From NCBI GenBank assembly GCA_017551665.1, contig JAFZLB010000052.1, positions 1 through 64,000 on the forward strand: 64,000 nucleotides of DNA. Reading direction: 5' to 3'. Made by a program: the position numbers and the translations under genes. Under the pieces are notes generated by a model that saw only the letters and a program-made list of their open reading frames with translations, made no database searches and was not told the origin of the DNA. This stretch comes from Lachnospiraceae bacterium (lineage in GTDB: Bacteria; Bacillota; Clostridia; Lachnospirales; Lachnospiraceae). Of this stretch, positions 60,701-64,000 are shown in pieces; the stretch's first letter is position 1; the number at the start of each line of letters is the position of its first letter.

Positions 60701-61803
60701 AAAATCACACGGATCCGCTGACGGTGGAAAACCTGATGGATCTGGAATTTGAGGAAACGAATCTTTCCGCCGCGGCGGCGCAGTACGGCATGGGAAGCAT
60801 GGGAAGCATGGGCGGCATGAGCATGACGGGTGCCGGCGGGCTGTCCGGGGACTTTGACCTTTCCGCCTTCGGCGATATGGCGGGAATGCTGCAAAACGCG
60901 CAGACGGCTGAGACCGAAGAGACGCCTGCGACGGAGGAGCAGGAAGAAAAGAAGACGCATAAGCTCTCCGAGTTTGCCACGCTGGAAGAGGTGACTTCTC
61001 CCGCCAGCATCAACCGCAAGAACCTCGTGCGTTATCTGACGGTTTCCGCGCAGACCTTAACGGGCTACAACACCACGCTTCTGACCAGGCAACTGGAGGG
61101 CAGGCTTGCCGAAATCAACGCGTCGCTGCCGAACGGCTACCGCGCGGAGATCGACGGCGAGGCCCTGCAGGTGCAGGAAATGCTGGACCAGATGATGAAG
61201 CTGATGATTGTTGCCTTTTTGTTCATTTACCTTGTCATGGTGGCGCAGTTCCAGAGTTTCTTGAGTCCCTTCATTATCCTCTTTACGATTCCGCTGGCCT
61301 TTACGGGCGGCATGCTGGGGCTGATGCTGTTCGGGGAGCAGCTTTCCGTGCTGTCCCTCATGGGCTTTCTGGTGCTGATGGGAACGGTGGTCAACAACGG
61401 CATCGTCTTTGTGGACTACACCAACCAGATGCGCATCGGCGGCCTGGAACGCAGGGACGCGCTCGTGGCCACGGGACGCAACCGCATGCGGCCCATCCTC
61501 ATGACGGCACTGACGACGATCCTCGCCATGTGCATGATGGTCTTCGGCTCCGGCATGGGTGCGCAGATGGGACGCGGCATGGCGCTGGTCATCGCGGGAG
61601 GACTGCTGTACGCAACGCTGATGACGCTCTACATCGTGCCGGTGATGTATGATATTCTGTTCCGCAAACAGCCGCTGCATGTGCTGGTGGACGATGATCT
61701 GGAGAACCTGCCGGATGACGCGGCGGAATTTGCAGCGTCACAAGCCGGCAAGCGCACAGGTGACATTGAGTTTATGGAAGAGTTTAAGGAGCACACACAA
61801 TGA
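57709..61803 (+). CDS. RND-family efflux transporter with coiled-coil insert
   Basis: A 1364-residue RND (HAE1/AcrB-like) permease. It shows the first span at residues about 10-28, the P-Y-P-G-A-G-P-E-R-V-E porter motif and the G-I-G-M-L-V-D-N-S-I-V-V-M-E-N helix with its charged residue. The second half has the equivalent helix set (G-T-V-V-N-N-G-I-V-F-V-D-Y). Residues about 195-435 form a long insert with coiled-coil segments (L-D-E-A-G-E-E-L-E-D-A-L-A-E-V-E). Another loop is Gly/Met-rich (nt 60788-60840). No membrane-fusion or outer-membrane gene is nearby, as expected for a monoderm. The substrate is unknown. Confidence 0.92.
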   Translation: METFSVKKPYTILVAVIMVLLLGYISLRDLKMDLLPELSLPYMIVITPYPGAGPERVEIQVAEPLEASLGTVSNVKNVFSVCSDSYCITQLEFEDGIDMDSTMVKVSGAVTNTHASLPEGVGTSSILEISMDMLATMYVAVSRDGYDIYEMSAFAEREVVPYLERQEGVASVSAIGLVEKSVQVDLDAEKIAKVNERILKDTTDKLDEAGEELEDALAEVEKGQEMLEAQERNFGNLLSGGIFTPVNSSVDALKGNMEQGIENVIGSLNTLEERLDELTSEENREWVRQRIADIRARFQQVLTELRGQIEQPDYSTLMQMAAALRVEIERFRALPETIRREAQEAAQDLPTYHESLERARNALDTLSGRLDEIPDAMNSLQTGVAALTQGQLDAAVGFSRAGIQLSQLQQTLSSAQAQYESAREQAVKSANIDSLVNASTLSQLIYAQNFSMPAGYIDDENDNSFMLKVGEEYRSAEEIANTVLMDSELTGVIRLNDVAEVTVIDNADASYTNLDGESGVLLSVYKSSASGTNEVSKNCRAALEQFEAENDGSHVVILVDQGSYIDIIVGDLLRSMIFGALLAILVLALFLRDVRPTIMVAISIPLSVMFTLVLMYFSDISLNIMTMSGLALGIGMLVDNSIVVMENVIRLRQRGLSPGNAAVQGTRQVSGAIIASTLTTVCVFLPMAFTTGTVRSLLIPMALSITYCLTASLVTAMTVIPASASVLMCRAKTYKKTVFDRMQKRYETSLRFCLAHKLPVLLFSVGLLIFCVATVLRMGVVLVPEVASEEIQVNIWMNRDMEREEQYAAADALMDRMLQVEGVAHIGIMDGSSSAGLLGMSGGSLSAMSGGGNLSYICYVKTEEGLGASQIYRIIDELNEAQEGLPVRAKATNNSMSDVSMLTSSGLSINVFGIEEERLLEAAREVADAIEEIEGFTNVNDGSGNREKALQLVIDREKAMKYGLTVAQIYAQIASRMSTSATATTIEEGYVTMKVKVENHTDPLTVENLMDLEFEETNLSAAAAQYGMGSMGSMGGMSMTGAGGLSGDFDLSAFGDMAGMLQNAQTAETEETPATEEQEEKKTHKLSEFATLEEVTSPASINRKNLVRYLTVSAQTLTGYNTTLLTRQLEGRLAEINASLPNGYRAEIDGEALQVQEMLDQMMKLMIVAFLFIYLVMVAQFQSFLSPFIILFTIPLAFTGGMLGLMLFGEQLSVLSLMGFLVLMGTVVNNGIVFVDYTNQMRIGGLERRDALVATGRNRMRPILMTALTTILAMCMMVFGSGMGAQMGRGMALVIAGGLLYATLMTLYIVPVMYDILFRKQPLHVLVDDDLENLPDDAAEFAASQAGKRTGDIEFMEEFKEHTQ

Positions 61804-62390
61804 ACAACTTTTTCGCAATCGTATCCCGCATGAAATACATCGAGCGCTGGGCGCTGATGCGCAATTCCCGCCCGGAAAATTTGAGCGAGCATTCGCTGGA
61901 GGTGGCGATGATCGCACACGCGCTCTGCGTGATCGGCAATGTGCGCTACGGAAAGGCGCTCAACGCGGAAAAGGCCGCGCTGATCGGGTTGTACCATGAC
62001 GCCTCGGAGATCATCACCGGCGACATGCCGACGCCCGTGAAGTATTACAACAAAGACATCCGCGACGCCTATAAGGAAGTGGAAGCCGTGGCGGTGAAAC
62101 GCCTGCTGGAACGTCTGCCGGAGGACATGCGCCCGGTGTATGACGCCATCTTTTTCGGCAACGACGCGGAAGACGAAATCTACATGCGAAAGCTTGTGAA
62201 AGCGGCGGACAAGCTCTCCGCCTTCATCAAGTGCATCGAGGAAGGACAGGCCGGCAACGGCGAGTTCCGCACGGCGAAGCAGTCCCTTTCCGACGTGCTC
62301 TCCGATCTTTCCGCGGAGCTGCCGGAGGTGCGTGTCTTTATGAAGGATTTCCTTCCCCCGTACGGCAGCACGCTGGACGAACTGAACTGA
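61800..62390 (+). CDS. YfbR-like HD-domain 5'-deoxynucleotidase
   Basis: A 196-residue HD phosphohydrolase. Metal and catalytic residues are H31, H66-D67 and a later D, with R-W-A-L-M-R-N near the N-terminus and G-D75-M-P-T-P-V typical of YfbR. It would dephosphorylate deoxyribonucleoside 5'-monophosphates. Its ATG overlaps the RND stop and its stop overlaps the MATE start, so translation of all three is coupled. Confidence 0.88.
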   Translation: MNNFFAIVSRMKYIERWALMRNSRPENLSEHSLEVAMIAHALCVIGNVRYGKALNAEKAALIGLYHDASEIITGDMPTPVKYYNKDIRDAYKEVEAVAVKRLLERLPEDMRPVYDAIFFGNDAEDEIYMRKLVKAADKLSAFIKCIEEGQAGNGEFRTAKQSLSDVLSDLSAELPEVRVFMKDFLPPYGSTLDELN

Positions 62391-63766
62391 TGCAGCATCA
62401 CCCGGACAAATATACCCGTATGACGGAGACGCCGGTCGAGCGTCTCATCATTTCCCTTGCCGTGCCGACCATCATCAGCATGCTGGTGACGGCGCTGTAC
62501 AATTCCGCGGACAAATACTTTGTCGGTTCCATTTCCACGCAGGCTTCGGCCTCGGTTTCCGTGGTCTATGCCGTGATGAATGTCATCATGGCGCTCGGCT
62601 TTTTCTGCGGCCACGGTAGCGGCAATTACATGTCACGGCAGATCGGCGCGGGCAACCGCAAAGAAGCGGAAGAGGCCGGCGCGACGGGCTTTGTGCTGGG
62701 GATTTTCTTCGGTGTGCTCATCTGCGCGGCGGGGCTTTTGACCCTGTATCCCCTCGCGCGTTTTCTCGGTGCGACGGACACGATGATGCCCGATACCGTG
62801 GGCTATCTGCGCATCATTCTCTGCGGTGCGCCGGTCATGGTGCCGCAGATCGTCATCAACAACCAGCTGCGCTTCCAGGGCTCCGCGATTTATTCCATGA
62901 TCGGTCTGGTGAGCGGCGCGATCTTAAACATCGGCCTGGATCCGCTCTTTATTTTCGGCTTCGGGATGGGCGTGCGCGGGGCGGCGCTGGCCACCGTGCT
63001 TTCGCAGGGCGTCGGTCTCATTGTGCTTTGGGCGGGCACGCGCAAGGGCGACAACGTCCGGCTGTACCCCGGCAATATCCGCATCAACCGCCATTATCTC
63101 CGGGAGATTGTCAACGGCGGCGCGCCCTCTTTGTTCCGGCAGGGGATGACGAGTATTTCCACCGTGGTCTTAAACAACATGGCGGGCCTTTACGGCGCGG
63201 AAGCGGCGGCGCTGCTTCTCGTCAGCGAGGCCGAGGCCGCGGATGCCGCCATCGCCGGCATGGGCATCACGACACAGGTGATGATGATTCTAAACTCCGC
63301 GCTCATCGGCTTCGGGCAGGGCATGCAGCCGACGGTGTCCTTCAATTACGGCGCGAAAAAGTTTGACCGCGTGAAAAGGGCCTTTACCTTCAGCGTGAAG
63401 GTGGCGACGGCCTGCGCCTGTCTGGTGGCCTGTATCTGCCTGCTCTTTGCCCCCGGCATCATCCGCTTTTTCCGCGACGAGGCGGCGGTCATTGCCGTCG
63501 GGCAGACGGCCCTCCGCGCACAGGCGATCGCCTTGTTTTTCTTCGGCTTTTCCGTTATGAGCAACATGATGCTGCAGTCCATCGGCAAGGGCGTCCGCGC
63601 CTCTGTCATGGCGGCCTCGCGCAGCGGCATCTTCTTTCTTCCGCTGATTCTGATCCTGCCCCGTCTCTTCGGCTTAACCGGCGTTGAGATCTCGCAGGCC
63701 ATCGCGGATTTCTGTTCCTTCCTGCTGGCCATCCCCATCGTCCGCTCCGTGTGGAAGGAAATGTAG
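62390..63766 (+). CDS. MATE-family multidrug efflux transporter
   Basis: A 458-residue protein with 12 predicted spans in two homologous halves. Each begins with the P-T-I-I-S-M-L-V-T-A-L-Y-N-S-A-D-K-Y-F-V-G type motif seen here in the first half. Such proteins extrude cationic drugs with Na+ or H+. The start at 62390 overlaps the HD gene stop (TGATG). It is co-transcribed with the RND transporter and the HD protein. Confidence 0.93.
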   Translation: MQHHPDKYTRMTETPVERLIISLAVPTIISMLVTALYNSADKYFVGSISTQASASVSVVYAVMNVIMALGFFCGHGSGNYMSRQIGAGNRKEAEEAGATGFVLGIFFGVLICAAGLLTLYPLARFLGATDTMMPDTVGYLRIILCGAPVMVPQIVINNQLRFQGSAIYSMIGLVSGAILNIGLDPLFIFGFGMGVRGAALATVLSQGVGLIVLWAGTRKGDNVRLYPGNIRINRHYLREIVNGGAPSLFRQGMTSISTVVLNNMAGLYGAEAAALLLVSEAEAADAAIAGMGITTQVMMILNSALIGFGQGMQPTVSFNYGAKKFDRVKRAFTFSVKVATACACLVACICLLFAPGIIRFFRDEAAVIAVGQTALRAQAIALFFFGFSVMSNMMLQSIGKGVRASVMAASRSGIFFLPLILILPRLFGLTGVEISQAIADFCSFLLAIPIVRSVWKEM

Positions 63767-63847
63767 CGCTTCGGCAAATGAGGGGATGCAAAATCCCGTA
63801 AAACACGGTAATATATAGGAAGATTACGGAAGGATACCTGCAGGTCC

Positions 63848-64000
63848 ATGATGAAGAGCATGATACAACTTTCCCCTGCGGCGCTGTTTCTTGCGCTGCT
63901 TTTGTGCGCGGCACTCGGCGCGTTTTTTGCGCTGTTGTACGCGCGGCGCAGGCTGCGGGTCAAGGACGGGAGAGCCGCCGAAGAACAGGCGCGCGCCCTG
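63848..64000 (+). CDS. Partial membrane protein cut by the window end
   Basis: The first 51 codons of an open frame beginning M-M-K-S-M-I-Q-L-S. One hydrophobic span (about residues 9-32) is followed by basic R-R-R-L-R-V-K and an acidic, Ala-rich helix. It resembles the start of a membrane-anchored signalling protein such as a histidine kinase or cyclase, but the diagnostic part is missing. GGAAGGA lies upstream. Confidence 0.55.
   Translation, partial: MMKSMIQLSPAALFLALLLCAALGAFFALLYARRRLRVKDGRAAEEQARAL

Overview
The window reads as chromosome of a gut-associated, low-to-mid GC Bacillota, probably class Clostridia. The evidence is strong purine-rich Shine-Dalgarno sites, Gram-positive lipoprotein binding proteins, an Lpl/YesMN-type sugar uptake locus, LuxS, a short form of thymidine kinase, and dense host-glycan genes. 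I cannot name the species. Coding density is high and most genes sit in short operons with overlapping or nearly overlapping starts and stops.

Layout. (1) 1-8401: an ECF sigma factor, a 48-residue single-span protein, a multi-span membrane protein and a PrsW-type membrane protease form one overlapping operon. It is followed by a small membrane protein and a giant (1950 aa) secreted collagen-like surface protein. Two 44-nt palindromic elements lie between the two groups. (2) 8402-11317: a RhuM-family gene and an AAA/DUF4143 ATPase, inserted between direct repeats. (3) 11318-15299: metG, luxS and a secreted discoidin-like protein. (4) 15365-23059: an accessory region dominated by toxin-antitoxin-like genes (HipBA, Phd/ParE, a lone RelB/DinJ, a lone NadS/HigA-like regulator, a Uma2 nuclease). 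Embedded in it is an unexplained four-gene module: TM2 plus zinc ribbon, a large glycine-zipper protein, a TerB-like/glycine-zipper protein and a second glycine-zipper protein. (5) 23091-36240: a sialic-acid catabolic locus on both strands. It holds nagA, a sugar kinase with an in-frame TAG, an AGE epimerase, nanA, an SGNH esterase, an AraC regulator, an ABC importer, a YjhC/NanOx-type oxidoreductase and a YhcH protein. tdk and a BrnTA pair are interleaved. (6) 36279-40214: a hybrid histidine kinase, a TauE/SafE permease and a small DUF5678-like protein. (7) 40344-49704: a YesMN-type two-component system, an LplABC-type importer, a GH123-like (DUF4091) protein and a MsmK/UgpC-type ATPase. (8) 49752-57645: an SGNH hydrolase, tadA, a DUF6020-like membrane protein, a further sugar ABC importer and a second, paralogous binding protein. 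(9) 57709-64000: an RND-family transporter with a coiled-coil insert, a YfbR-like HD phosphohydrolase, a MATE transporter and a truncated membrane protein.

How the parts fit. The sialic-acid locus would import a sialic acid (the YjhC/NanOx homologue points to 2,7-anhydro-Neu5Ac), convert it to Neu5Ac, split it to ManNAc and pyruvate, epimerise ManNAc to GlcNAc, phosphorylate and deacetylate it. No sialidase is visible, so the organism looks like a scavenger of sugars released by others. The GH123-like gene with its importer suggests a second host-glycan (beta-GalNAc) interest. Three sugar importers are present but only one ATPase gene, which probably energises all of them.

The two best candidates for undescribed systems are the TM2/TerB/glycine-zipper module (17824-21586), which sits in a defence-like neighbourhood, and the ECF sigma/PrsW operon (48-1968), which lacks a recognisable anti-sigma factor and lies next to a giant surface protein.
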